Assembly (NCBI RefSeq): GCF_004360145.1
Contig: NZ_ML178712.1
Location: 1 to 64,000 of the forward strand
Length of the DNA stretch: 64,000 bases
Direction of reading: 5' to 3'
Source of the DNA: Aliiroseovarius marinus
Lineage (GTDB): Bacteria > Pseudomonadota > Alphaproteobacteria > Rhodobacterales > Rhodobacteraceae
Shown: positions 17,158 through 25,918 of the stretch, piece after piece
Position numbering within the stretch: position 1 is the stretch's first letter
Layout of the letters: each line of letters opens with the position of its first letter
Notes under the pieces: generated by a model
What the model was told of the DNA's origin: nothing
Seen by the model: the letters and a program-made list of their open reading frames with translations, nothing else
Databases searched by the model: none
Program-made: the position numbers and the translations under genes

Positions 17158-18557
17158 TTGCCTGCGTCATCCCAGTAGTCCGCGAAGATGTCTTCAACTT
17201 CGGGTTCAACAGGTGGGATCTGGCGAACGATCTTGGTGCTTTGGATGAAGTGCTTCCAATGCAGGTTTTCATCAATCGCATTGCCTCCCCAACTGCCACA
17301 CCCCATCGAAAGCGAGAAGGGCATACCGTTGTTGAACGAGCCTCCTGTCGCGAACGTGTGCGCTTGATTGACGATGACCCGGCAGGTCGGCATCGACGCG
17401 CCCAGCGCCACGGCGCGTGCGTCGTCAGCGGTGTGAATGCCGATGGAATGCCCCGCCCCTTGATAGTCAAGAATACGGGTCGCTATGGCCTGCGCATCGT
17501 CATAATCCGTCGCACGATACAAGGCCGCGACACGGCTGAGTTTTTCACCTGATAGCGGATGGTCCGCGCCGATGCCTTGTGTTTCGACGGCAAGGAACTT
17601 GGTGTCGTCCGGCACCTGACCAGACAAGCCCAGCGCCTGGATCATCTTGTTGGCATCCTGCGCAATGACTTCTCGGTTCAGATGCCCATCAGGCCAGAGC
17701 TTCGCGACGATTTGTGCTTCGTCCTTCACCAGTGCGCCACCTTCTTTGGCCAATGCAGCGATGAAGTCATCATAGATCGCATCCACAACGATCATCGAGT
17801 TCTCGGATGAACAGGAGGTCGCATTGTCGAACGTCTTGGATGCAGTGATCTTCTGCGCCGCTGCGGTCAGATCGGCAGTCTCGTCAACGATCACGGTCAC
17901 GTTGCCTGCGCCAACGGCCACGGCGGGCGTGCCGCAAGTTTGCGCGCGATGGACGTTGTTCTGGCTGCCAGTGCAGATCACACGGTCGCTTAGTTCCATC
18001 ATCGCCTGCGTCTTGGCTTTGGAGCCCGGCGCTGGGATCATTTGGACCAGATCATGATCCAGCCCCAGCTTATCAAATTCGGCGTGAATGTAGGACAGAA
18101 GCAGCTCGCAGCTCGCCACACCTTTTGGTGACGGGGCGACAACCACTGCGTTGCCACACTTCAATGCGTTAATGATGTTGTTGGCGGGCGTCGCCGCCGG
18201 ATTTGTTGATGGGACCACAGCGCCAATCACCCCGATAGGGCGAGCGATCTCGGTGATGCCGGTGGATCTGTCATCGCTGATGATCCCATGCGTTTTCACG
18301 CCCTTGATGTCGCGCATCAGGCCAAGGGTTTTGCGATGGTTCTTGATGATCTTGTCGGGCACATTGCCAAGCCCGGTCGTTTCGACCGCAAGCTCGGCCA
18401 AGGCCTTATTACGTGAAGGCTCCATGATCGCCCAAGCCGCAGCTTCGGCTGCACGGTCATATCGTGCTTGGTTGGCGCCAGTCTCGTAAGCTTTTTGGGC
18501 GGCACGCGCACGGGCCACAATCGCGCTTACTTGGGCTACATCATCATGTGCATTCAT
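17154..18557 (-). CDS. CoA-acylating aldehyde dehydrogenase (SauS/EutE-like)
   Basis: The 467-residue protein belongs to the aldehyde dehydrogenase group that uses CoA. It has the NAD-binding region VIGAVVPSTNPAATPANN, GNVTVIVDETAD, and the catalytic cysteine in FDNATSCSSENS. The length and motifs match acylating enzymes of the EutE/SauS kind rather than ordinary aldehyde dehydrogenases. The start is the ATG at 18557, one codon after a GTG, with AGGA 9 nt upstream. In the proposed pathway it would convert sulfoacetyl-CoA to sulfoacetaldehyde, which needs Xsc and Pta, not found in this window. Confidence 0.8.
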   Translation of the reverse strand: MNAHDDVAQVSAIVARARAAQKAYETGANQARYDRAAEAAAWAIMEPSRNKALAELAVETTGLGNVPDKIIKNHRKTLGLMRDIKGVKTHGIISDDRSTGITEIARPIGVIGAVVPSTNPAATPANNIINALKCGNAVVVAPSPKGVASCELLLSYIHAEFDKLGLDHDLVQMIPAPGSKAKTQAMMELSDRVICTGSQNNVHRAQTCGTPAVAVGAGNVTVIVDETADLTAAAQKITASKTFDNATSCSSENSMIVVDAIYDDFIAALAKEGGALVKDEAQIVAKLWPDGHLNREVIAQDANKMIQALGLSGQVPDDTKFLAVETQGIGADHPLSGEKLSRVAALYRATDYDDAQAIATRILDYQGAGHSIGIHTADDARAVALGASMPTCRVIVNQAHTFATGGSFNNGMPFSLSMGCGSWGGNAIDENLHWKHFIQSTKIVRQIPPVEPEVEDIFADYWDDAGK

Positions 18558-18621
18558 CACGAAAATCCTACTGAAGTGGATAGGGCGCCATCCGCCCTAT
18601 CCGTTGGTACTGCTCTACTTG

Positions 18622-19584
18622 TTAAAGACCTGCCAGAAGCTCTTGCAGAGTTTCCTGACGGGCCGCCCACATGGCCTGAACCTCTTCACGGGTCATGATG
18701 TGCATGGGTGAGCCACCGGCCTTCATTTTGCTGGCCACGCGCGCGTTCTTGAACATCTCAGGCACGGATGCGGCCAGTTTATCGATCACCTCTTGCGGGG
18801 TGCCTTTGGGCACCATCACACCGCGGAAGTTCACGCTGGCGTTGTCGATGTCATAGCCCTGTTCTTTCAGCGTCGGGACGTCCGGCAGGAACGCGTTGCG
18901 TTCCAGATCGAACACGCCAAGGATTTTGACGTTGCCAGCTTCCTGCGCGCGGAACGCATCGGACAGGTTGTTCACACCGCCCATGACGTCACCCGCAATC
19001 ACAGCTTTCATGGCTGCCGCACCGCCGCCTTTGGTCGGGATGTAGGCCATTTTCACGCCTGAAGCTTTCTCGAGCTGTAGCGCCGCGATGTGGTGTCCCA
19101 CAAACAAGCCAGCACCCGAGAAGGTCAATTTTCCCGGGTTTTCTTTGGCGTAGTTCACAACGTCTTCCATCGAGTTCATCGGGCTGTCTTTAGCCACGAC
19201 GAAGACCGCAGGGTCCGCGCCCCAATTCGCAATCGGTTCAAAGCTGTCTGCGGAATACTCGACACCACCTTTGATCGACTGCGCGATGAAGTGCGGAATG
19301 TTGTAGGCGGCGAGCGTGTAGCCATCGGCCTCGGCTTGAGTTGCAAACCAGTTCCAGCCGACGCGACCACCCGCACCTGGTTTGTTGATGATTGCAATGG
19401 GCATCCCCAGCGCATCTTCATTGCCCGCCGTCATGGTAACGATGCGCGCCTGGAAATCGGTGGCGCCGCCCGCACCGTAACTTACCATCATCATGATGGG
19501 TCGTTCAGGATAGTCCTCGGCGGTGGCTGCGCCTCCGGTCAGGGACATCAGCGCCAGCGCGGCGCCTGCCAATAGATGTTTCAT
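18622..19584 (-). CDS. TctC-type (Bug family) periplasmic binding protein
   Basis: The 320-residue protein starts at ATG 19584 behind AGGGAGG. It has a clear signal peptide (MKHLLAGAALALMSLTGGAATA) and then EDYPERPIMMMVSYGAGGATD, typical of tripartite tricarboxylate transport receptors. Later family motifs include INKPGAGGRVGW, LTFSGAGLFVGHH and FRGVMVPKGTPQEV. It is the solute-binding component working with TctA and TctB directly upstream. A much longer frame extends 5' of this start but covers the TctB gene region and is not real. Confidence 0.9.
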   Translation of the reverse strand: MKHLLAGAALALMSLTGGAATAEDYPERPIMMMVSYGAGGATDFQARIVTMTAGNEDALGMPIAIINKPGAGGRVGWNWFATQAEADGYTLAAYNIPHFIAQSIKGGVEYSADSFEPIANWGADPAVFVVAKDSPMNSMEDVVNYAKENPGKLTFSGAGLFVGHHIAALQLEKASGVKMAYIPTKGGGAAAMKAVIAGDVMGGVNNLSDAFRAQEAGNVKILGVFDLERNAFLPDVPTLKEQGYDIDNASVNFRGVMVPKGTPQEVIDKLAASVPEMFKNARVASKMKAGGSPMHIMTREEVQAMWAARQETLQELLAGL

Positions 19585-19631
19585 TTCATATCCTCCCTTG
19601 GATGTGCATTTGCCGCTTTGCGCGGTCTCAT

Positions 19632-20102
19632 TCAGAAAAAGATCTCTCGTGGTGTGTAAACCTTGAGCAACATGGCGAAGAGCCCGTACATCACGGCCAG
19701 AAACCCGGCGGTTATGGTCACGCGCTTGATCCAGGTTTTGGCTTCGCCATGTGGTGCAGGGTCGTAGAAACTGAGCAGCATGAAGAAGGCGATTGTGCCG
19801 GCGGTGTAGAAACCCACCGCCTTTGCGGCCCAGAAGATATAGATCAGCGCAATGATCAGACCCGGCAGCAGCCAGACAAAATCCCTGCGCGAAACGCCGT
19901 GCCCGACCTTGGTCCAGCCAAGGATCGCTTTGACAAACGTCCACACGGCCAGAACGACAAAGACAGTCGAGATCAAGCGGGGAAACAGGAATGCCTCGGC
20001 GGGTTGTTGGGTATAGCTGACCCACGCCACCCACATCCCGACGGCGGCGATAAAGCCGGATGCCACGATGTGCTGAACGCGTGGAAGACTGACGTAGCTC
20101 AT
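19632..20102 (-). CDS. TctB-type small membrane subunit of TTT transporter
   Basis: The 156-residue protein has four hydrophobic helices with a loop of charged residues in the middle, as usual for TctB. The ATG at 20102 overlaps the TctA stop (ATGA). It is the second gene of the transporter trio and needs TctA and TctC to work. Confidence 0.88.
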   Translation of the reverse strand: MSYVSLPRVQHIVASGFIAAVGMWVAWVSYTQQPAEAFLFPRLISTVFVVLAVWTFVKAILGWTKVGHGVSRRDFVWLLPGLIIALIYIFWAAKAVGFYTAGTIAFFMLLSFYDPAPHGEAKTWIKRVTITAGFLAVMYGLFAMLLKVYTPREIFF

Positions 20103-21643
20103 GCCATGATCTCCTCTTTTGATGTGTAGCGGCGGCTGCGAAGTTCCATCCAAACCGAATAGGCGATCGAGGCGATCACGATGGCGATCAGGACGATGTT
20201 AAGCGCACCAGTCAGGAAGTAGCTGGCCATCCCATCGGTGGCCCCTGCAATCATCGATCCTTGGATGAAGTTCGCTTCGGCGATCGGGCCAAGGATCAGG
20301 CCAAGCACCAAAGGCGCGGCCGAGAAGCCGAAACGTTCGAGGAAGTACATCATGACGCCGAGCGTGGCCATGACGTACACATCACCCATACTGGATTGGA
20401 CCGAGTAGCTGCCGAAAACCGCCAGCCCAAGCACGACGGCGGCCATGACGCTTTGCGGCACCTGTGCAACGCGGGCAGCAAGGCCAGCAACGTAAAGGCC
20501 GAAGAGGCACATCAGAACCTGTCCGATCAGCATCGAGTTGATGAAGGTCCATGCCACGTCCGGGTGGTTGTCAAACAGGTCGGTGCCCGGGAAAATCCCG
20601 TGGATCAGAAGGCCGCCCAACAGTACCGCCGCCGTGGGCGAACCGGGGATCGACAGCGTCAGAAGCGGCACAAGGCTGGGCCCCACCATCGCGTTGTTCG
20701 CGCTTTCCGCCGCGATCACCCCTTCGCTGTGACCCTTCCCAAATTTCTCACGTTCCGAGCTGAATTTCTTGGTCTGGTCATAAGCGACAAGACCCGCAAT
20801 CTGGCCACCGACACCAGGAATAAGGCCAATGACCGACCCGGTGATGGTTCCGATGCTCAGCGCTTTCGGGCGACGCAAAAGCTCGCGCACGGCATCCATG
20901 ATCGAATGCTTCTCGACGTCAATCACCTCGGCATTCGCCGCGTTGCGCCCTTTGGCAAACATGGTCAGAACTTGGGGAATGGCAAAAAGCCCGATCAACG
21001 CGGCGATGATGTTGATGCCGCCGCCCAGCGCCGGGTGGAAGATGAACCGCTGTGCGCCCATGATGTCGTCAAACCCAATGGTCGCAAGCCACAGGCCGAT
21101 GCAACCAGACAGCAGCCCTTTCACCACCGACGCGCTGTCCAGCGACCCGATGACCGTAACACCAAGGATCGCCAACCAGAACAGATGGCTGGGGCCAAAG
21201 GCCAGCGCCCATTGCGCCAAAACAGGTGTCAGGAAGATCAACAGCAGCACGCCAATCACACCACCAACAGCCGAGGCAAGGAAGCTTAGCTGAAGCGCTT
21301 GCGCGCCCTTGCCCTGCTTTGCCATGGTGTGGCCATCCAACGTCGTTGCGATGTTTGCAGGTGCGCCTGGGATCTTCAAAAGGATCGCACTAACCGCGCC
21401 GCCCGCCACCGTGGAGGTATAGGCCGCACCCAGTAGGATCAGGCCCTGAACGGGGGCCAAGTGGAACGTAAACGGGATCAGAAGGGCGACGGCCATTGTT
21501 GGCGACAAGCCGGGCGTCGCACCCAGAATAAGCCCGCCGATCGTTCCCAGAAGCAGCAACCCGAACGAGATCGGGGTGAAGACATCTCCGAAGTAGTACA
21601 GAAATTCCACGGTGTAATCCTGTGTTTGATCGCGTGTTGACAT
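20099..21643 (-). CDS. TctA-type large membrane subunit of TTT transporter
   Basis: The 514-residue protein has about ten to twelve membrane helices. It contains signature stretches of TctA, including GATPGLSPTMAVALLIPFTF, ILLKIPGAPANIATTLDGH and SIGTITGSVIGLIPGVGG. It is the first gene of a five-gene operon (tctA, tctB, tctC, dehydrogenase, ligase) read leftwards from the divergent promoter shared with the LacI regulator. The substrate is likely a small organic anion; the downstream enzymes suggest sulfoacetate. Confidence 0.92.
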   Translation of the reverse strand: MSTRDQTQDYTVEFLYYFGDVFTPISFGLLLLGTIGGLILGATPGLSPTMAVALLIPFTFHLAPVQGLILLGAAYTSTVAGGAVSAILLKIPGAPANIATTLDGHTMAKQGKGAQALQLSFLASAVGGVIGVLLLIFLTPVLAQWALAFGPSHLFWLAILGVTVIGSLDSASVVKGLLSGCIGLWLATIGFDDIMGAQRFIFHPALGGGINIIAALIGLFAIPQVLTMFAKGRNAANAEVIDVEKHSIMDAVRELLRRPKALSIGTITGSVIGLIPGVGGQIAGLVAYDQTKKFSSEREKFGKGHSEGVIAAESANNAMVGPSLVPLLTLSIPGSPTAAVLLGGLLIHGIFPGTDLFDNHPDVAWTFINSMLIGQVLMCLFGLYVAGLAARVAQVPQSVMAAVVLGLAVFGSYSVQSSMGDVYVMATLGVMMYFLERFGFSAAPLVLGLILGPIAEANFIQGSMIAGATDGMASYFLTGALNIVLIAIVIASIAYSVWMELRSRRYTSKEEIMA

Positions 21644-21709
21644 TGTAGGCTAAGAGATGAAAATAGTTTTGCAAATGTTTTCATTTTTGACCCAGCGAAG
21701 GCCAGTTTT
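21644..21709. promoter_or_regulatory. Divergent promoter with LacI-type operator
   Basis: The 66-bp gap between tctA and the LacI gene contains an imperfect palindrome, TGAAAAATAGTTTTG then CAAATGTTTTCA (21658-21684), with outer arms TGAAAA/TTTTCA and a TTTTGCAAA centre. It is positioned to control both directions and fits the A/T-rich symmetric operators of LacI regulators. Confidence 0.6.
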
Positions 21710-22750
21710 ATGTCTTATAAACAAAAGGGTAAGCCGGATATTGTCGATGTCGCAAAGGTGGCTGGCGTTTCCATCTCAACGGTTTCCAGAAGCTTTAACC
21801 ACCCGGAGTTGCTGAAGCCGGCGACTCGGAAAAAGATCGAAAAGGCAGTAAAGAAACTGGGCTACATTCGCAATCGCGCGGCCCAGGTTATGCATGGGCG
21901 GCGAAGCGGCACAATCGGGCTTGTGGTGCCGACCATAGACAACGCAATCTTCGCCGAATTGATCCAGTCTTTCTCCGATGGGCTGGATCAGCGCGGTTTC
22001 ACGATGCTTATTGCATCGCATAGTTTCGATCTGGATCGCGAATACAACATGCTGCGTAAGCTAATGGAGCACCGTGTCGATGGGCTGGCGCTGATCGGTT
22101 TGGATCATTCCGAGGCCACCTATCAACTAATCGCACAACAGTGCGTCCCGACCGTAGCAATCTGGAACTATAGCGACGATGCACGATTGTCCTGCGTCGG
22201 CGCTCAGAACTCAGAGGCCGGGCGATTGGCTGCACGTCACCTACTGGATCTTGGCCATCGTGACATTGGTCTGATCTTTCCAAATCCGACGGGGAATGAC
22301 CGTGCCCGCGACCGGCTGCACGGTGCTCTTTCCGAGATAGGGCGTGAACAGATCACGATACCAGACGATTGGCAATTGGAAGCACCCTATAGCATTGCGG
22401 ATGCAAAACGAGCCTGCCTGCCCCTACTGGCACAATCCCCGTACCCTACGGCCATTCTGTGCGGCAATGACATTATTGCTCAGGGCGTGCTTTACGCGGC
22501 CAAACACAATAACATCACTGTGCCAACCGAACTGTCAATTATGGGGATCGGCGATTTCAAAGGCTCGGCTGAAATCGAACCGTCACTTTCCACCATTCGC
22601 ATTCCAGCCAAGCGAATTGGCGCTTTGGCCGCAAAGCAAATCGCAGACGCCGTCGATGGAGATCACGCGGACACAACGTCGACAAACTACGAACTCCGAG
22701 TAATCCCCCGCGATTCCACGGCATCTCCCTCAAAAACGGCACTTGCTTGA
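21710..22750 (+). CDS. LacI-family transcriptional regulator (SauR-like by context)
   Basis: The 346-residue protein has an N-terminal HTH (VDVAKVAGVSISTVSRSF, residues about 10-30) with a hinge helix (ATRKKIEKAVKKLGY). A periplasmic-binding-protein-like effector domain follows, with GTIGLVVPTIDNAIFAELI at the start. It is divergent from the transporter/ligase operon and probably represses it until a pathway intermediate binds. Its pairing with the dehydrogenase/ligase genes parallels SauR. Confidence 0.9.
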   Translation: MSYKQKGKPDIVDVAKVAGVSISTVSRSFNHPELLKPATRKKIEKAVKKLGYIRNRAAQVMHGRRSGTIGLVVPTIDNAIFAELIQSFSDGLDQRGFTMLIASHSFDLDREYNMLRKLMEHRVDGLALIGLDHSEATYQLIAQQCVPTVAIWNYSDDARLSCVGAQNSEAGRLAARHLLDLGHRDIGLIFPNPTGNDRARDRLHGALSEIGREQITIPDDWQLEAPYSIADAKRACLPLLAQSPYPTAILCGNDIIAQGVLYAAKHNNITVPTELSIMGIGDFKGSAEIEPSLSTIRIPAKRIGALAAKQIADAVDGDHADTTSTNYELRVIPRDSTASPSKTALA

Positions 22751-23222
22751 GGATGTTTTAGAAATATCCCTTGCAAAGTAGGGTATTGATCCGCGTCCGC
22801 GAGATCAGATTCTTTTTAGGTCAGTTTTGTTCCTAAACCGAACGTTCGCGCCGATCGCAGCAGTCGGCACTATGGGCTCAAGCCAACCATTCGCTGCGAT
22901 CAATTCAAATACCTGCTTTAGAGCTGTCCTCGCATTTGTCACCCAAACCGAGTGACACAGAGGTGACACAGGACTGCATGCAAAATGGTGACACAGTTCG
23001 CGAATGGTAAGCAGATACCGTGTAACAGGTTCAAACCATTATCGAATATTGGAAAGAGATTTGGTGGAGCCTAGCGGGAGCGAGTTACAATTGACGCAGT
23101 CCTTATATTTCAAGCGCTTACCAGTTCGCCATAGTGGCAAATGGTACACGTCTCTGTAACATCTTTATACGCCTACGGCCACGATCAAAGTTCTGCCTAT
23201 CAGCTTCCACATGTTGCCGCCC
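22751..23222. other. Intergenic region with scar of a tRNA-Ala-linked repeat
   Basis: No gene is supported. Bases 22939-23061 are closely similar to 46690-46807, the sequence just beyond the 3' end of the intact tRNA-Ala. Shared stretches include GTGACACAGGACTGCATGCAAA and GGTTCAAACCATTATC. This ends in TGGTGGAGCCTAGCGGG (23062-23078), the last 17 bases of the tRNA. The rest up to 23222 shows nothing. Confidence 0.6.
22939..23078. repeat. Copy of the tRNA-Ala 3' flank (pairs with 46690-46824)
   Basis: About 120 bp plus the 17-bp tRNA end resemble 46690-46824 at an estimated four bases in five or better by eye. It is the left boundary of the island at 23.06-27.78 kb and probably arose from successive integrations or recombination at the tRNA gene. 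Confidence 0.75.
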
Positions 23223-23456
23223 CTAGTTGCCTTGTCTGCGTTGCTTTTCCTTGAGCTTCTGCCCCCAAGTGATCAAAGCAATACCGGGGGCAAGGGTGAT
23301 AACTGTTGCGATGAAGTTCATCACATTGAACGGGCTGAGCATCTGGATTGCTGCCCAAATACCATCATTCATTGCGATACCTGCTAGGCCGAGCAACACC
23401 AATGCAACGCCTAGTCCGAGAACGATCCACCCAAAGATTATCACTGCTCTAGCCAT
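23223..23456 (-). CDS. Small membrane protein (77 aa)
   Basis: The start chosen is the ATG of MARAVIIFGWIV; a longer frame starts 72 bp upstream. Two hydrophobic helices span about residues 5-27 and 40-65, followed by a basic tail KLKEKQRRQGN. The protein resembles small island-borne inner-membrane proteins with no known function. It lies 104 bp after the serine recombinase. Confidence 0.5.
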   Translation of the reverse strand: MARAVIIFGWIVLGLGVALVLLGLAGIAMNDGIWAAIQMLSPFNVMNFIATVITLAPGIALITWGQKLKEKQRRQGN

Positions 23457-23559
23457 TGTTTTTCCAGTCCTTTCAGCTATGACGCGAATTACAAATGCGA
23501 GAGAAATGGAAAAGGTAGATGATTGCAAGGGCCATTGCGCTCTGCACCCTTACGCCTCC

Positions 23560-24234
23560 CTACATCCCCCACTTGCTCAAGACTTCTTCAGCTGCTGCCG
23601 GGTCTTTCTTGATCCGTAGGACGGTCTGCCGCGTCAGCTTCCGCGCTTTCCACTCCCCGCCTTCCTCCACACGCACTTCGACCGTGTTAGCAATCTCTGA
23701 AGCTCCTGCCCCATTTCCTAGCATGTCCATGACCTCGCCCAGCGCCTTCCTGTCATAGCTTGGCTTCTTCCCACGGTACTTGGTGCCATCCTGCTTCGCA
23801 GCCACTATGCCTGCCTTCTGGGCCTCCTTCGTGGCTTCCGCCTGTGCCTGCGCCGTCGCGGCCATAAAGGCGATAAGAGCGTCGCGTACAGCCTCCTGCA
23901 TTGGGTCTTGCGTTGCCCCGTCGAAGGTCAGACCGTTGATCACTGTCTTCACCACCACACCCTGTCGCATGAAGTGACGTATCGTGTCAGTGACATCTTG
24001 ATAGTTACGGCCCAGACGGTCCACCCAGCGGACCACAAGCGTGTCACCGTGGCGGAGCTTGTCGTACAGCCGCTTCCCCTCTGGTCGCTCCTGTAGCGTC
24101 GTGCTGACGCCTGAGACCCCATGGTCAGCCACCACCTCGTCGATCACAAAGCCTGCGGCCTCTGCTTGGTCTTTCTGGTGGTCAAGGGTTTGGTCTGTAG
24201 TTGAGACTCGTGCGTACAGTATGGTCTTGCTCAT
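23560..24234 (-). CDS. Serine recombinase (resolvase/invertase family)
   Basis: The 224-residue protein begins with MSKTILYARVST, where the serine after R-V is the expected catalytic serine. Then come VSGVSTTLQERPEGKRL, GDTLVVRWVDRLGRNY and a C-terminal DNA-binding region with a helix-turn-helix-like part. Length and motifs match the small resolvase/invertase group. It may resolve multimers or invert DNA in the island. Confidence 0.92.
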   Translation of the reverse strand: MSKTILYARVSTTDQTLDHQKDQAEAAGFVIDEVVADHGVSGVSTTLQERPEGKRLYDKLRHGDTLVVRWVDRLGRNYQDVTDTIRHFMRQGVVVKTVINGLTFDGATQDPMQEAVRDALIAFMAATAQAQAEATKEAQKAGIVAAKQDGTKYRGKKPSYDRKALGEVMDMLGNGAGASEIANTVEVRVEEGGEWKARKLTRQTVLRIKKDPAAAEEVLSKWGM

Positions 24235-24852
24235 GGCGTCCTCATGTGTCCGTTTGGGTACTGTACGTTGTTATTGCGTACGTTGAGATTAGTCAACTCT
24301 ACGGACACCTATTTTCATTGAAGCCAGTAAGAGCCACTGATGTGTACGTAAAACCATACCCCTACGGACAAAGGCCTCCCATCCCCTCCATGAGTCAGAA
24401 TGTCGCAGAGTCTTCTCCGCCCTTCCATGGCATCAGTGAGAGCAAGGCGATCCATGCAGATTGGCATTGGTTATCAGAGCCTTGCGTCGTTCTTACAGCT
24501 ATGGACACGCACATATGACCAACTTCATCCAACTCACCCTCCCGTTCATCGGTCGCATCTACGCCCAGCGCAACACAGTCACCAAGCCCCGGCTCGCTGT
24601 CGAGGTGCTGTCGTCCCCCTGCGGGAAGGAACTACTACTGTGCTGTGGTAGCCTGAGGGTCTACCTTACACCCTCCCCGGTGCTGGCCGCTGAGAGGGGC
24701 TAGGACGGGCGCTGAGGGGCTGTCTCATCGGCTGGCCCCTCCACCCCATGAAAGCCTCCCTACACGCTCCTGCGCCCGCCTACAGGGGGAGAAAACGCAT
24801 CATAACATTATAGATAGACCGCTCAGAAATTTGTGGCCCAAACCAGCTCCAG
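24235..24852. other. Intergenic region of island A
   Basis: About 600 bp separate the recombinase and the ParB-like gene. The recombinase promoter probably lies here; GTACGTTGTTATTGCGTACGTT (24263-24284) holds a GTACGTT direct repeat, and GTGTCCGTTT/CGGACAC recur as inverted pieces at 24246 and 24301. A plus-strand frame from ATG 24515 to 24703 (62 codons) has no good ribosome-binding site and is not accepted as a gene. Confidence 0.4.
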
Positions 24853-25605
24853 TTAGAATGGAAGATCGTCCTCTTCTTCGTCGTCCCGCCACTCCTCGAC
24901 AAGATAGCGTATCTTCTGCCCCATGCGCCGCTCCAGCATCCGAGCAATGGCTTCCCACTGCAATTCAGCCATGTGACCGATGTGTTTTCCGACCAAGTCG
25001 TCTAGTTGCTTGGTACGGTGTTGGATCATCGCCTCCGCCATGTCGTCGGTCATCTCCCTTGGCTCCTTGCCTTGGCTTGCTCGTAGGGCCTGCTTCCAGT
25101 CTTCAGGGAGACCTTCGTCCTCCGCATCCAAGAGCTTCTTCACTCGCCGCATTGTCGCCACTGTGCCGTTGCTAATGCCGGTTGCATCGACGATCTGCCG
25201 TTTGCTGTAGGCGAACTCATCGCACACCAACGCCCATGCAGCATTCGCTTTAGCCGTGTGTGTCATTGGCAAGCGGGCCTTAGCATTCTCTGCGAGGGCA
25301 AGAAGGCGAGCCTCTGCGCGGTCGCATGTGTAGACCTCGACCAGAACCTTCCCCTGCCAATCAACAGCTTGATACGCGGCGAGACGATGGTGGCCGTCGG
25401 TTACGATGTAGCGCCCCTCCTGATCTACCCATGCCGTCATTGGATCGAGTTCTTTGCCAGCCTTGAGCGCGTCTACGAGATCGTCCACATGGTGGGGTGT
25501 CAGTTCCTGTTCGCGAAACTGGAATGTCATTGGGTCTGTTTGTAGCGCAGCGATGGGCAGGCGCTTTCGTTTGGGGGATGGCCCCCCGTGATTTCTTGCT
25601 GTCAT
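24853..25605 (-). CDS. ParB-like nuclease-domain protein
   Basis: Starting at the internal ATG (MTARNHGG), the protein is 250 residues. The ParB/Srx-like domain is in the first half, with the typical YIVTDGHHRLAAYQAV and LVDALKAGKELDPMT. An HTH-like stretch (SKRQIVDATGISNGTVATMRRVK) follows, and the C-terminus is acidic. No ParA gene is nearby, so it is probably an island regulator or nuclease rather than a partition protein. It has the same direction as the integrase. Confidence 0.8.
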   Translation of the reverse strand: MTARNHGGPSPKRKRLPIAALQTDPMTFQFREQELTPHHVDDLVDALKAGKELDPMTAWVDQEGRYIVTDGHHRLAAYQAVDWQGKVLVEVYTCDRAEARLLALAENAKARLPMTHTAKANAAWALVCDEFAYSKRQIVDATGISNGTVATMRRVKKLLDAEDEGLPEDWKQALRASQGKEPREMTDDMAEAMIQHRTKQLDDLVGKHIGHMAELQWEAIARMLERRMGQKIRYLVEEWRDDEEEDDLPF

Positions 25606-25918
25606 TGATTGGTTTCCGTTCTTCGGCTGTGTCCAGACTGCTGGTCCTTGCCTGTGCAATTTGCACACCCTGAGGCTGCACACCCTAGCTACGGCATCAG
25701 CTCCACCTCAGGCCTCCAGAAGCGAGATCACCTCGTCCACGGAAACCCAAGGCAAAAGCTACGGACCAGCCGAAGAGATCAGCACGGCGTTGCTCCGAGG
25801 CCGTCACCTCAGTTTCCATGCTGCTCTTCTGCAATGGTGGACCCCAATGTTGGATGGTGGTTCCTAATGGTAGCAGGGGCGCTCTCAGTTAGGGCTTCAG
25901 GTGTTCTATAGTGCTTTC
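25606..25918. other. Gap between ParB-like and integrase genes
   Basis: About 310 bp. No frame has a convincing start and codon pattern, and no strong hairpin is seen. It probably carries the promoter of the ParB-like gene. Confidence 0.3.

Noticed and set aside
20261-21289. Plus-strand frame of 342 codons opposite tctA
   Set aside because: The frame is antisense to a clearly recognised TctA membrane protein and reads as a highly charged low-complexity sequence.
24515-24703. Possible 62-codon gene in island A
   Set aside because: No convincing ribosome-binding site, no domain, and the sequence composition is not distinct from the surrounding non-coding DNA.
24853-25605. Plasmid-type partition system
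   Set aside because: Only a ParB-like protein is present. There is no ParA-type ATPase and no array of parS-like sites nearby.
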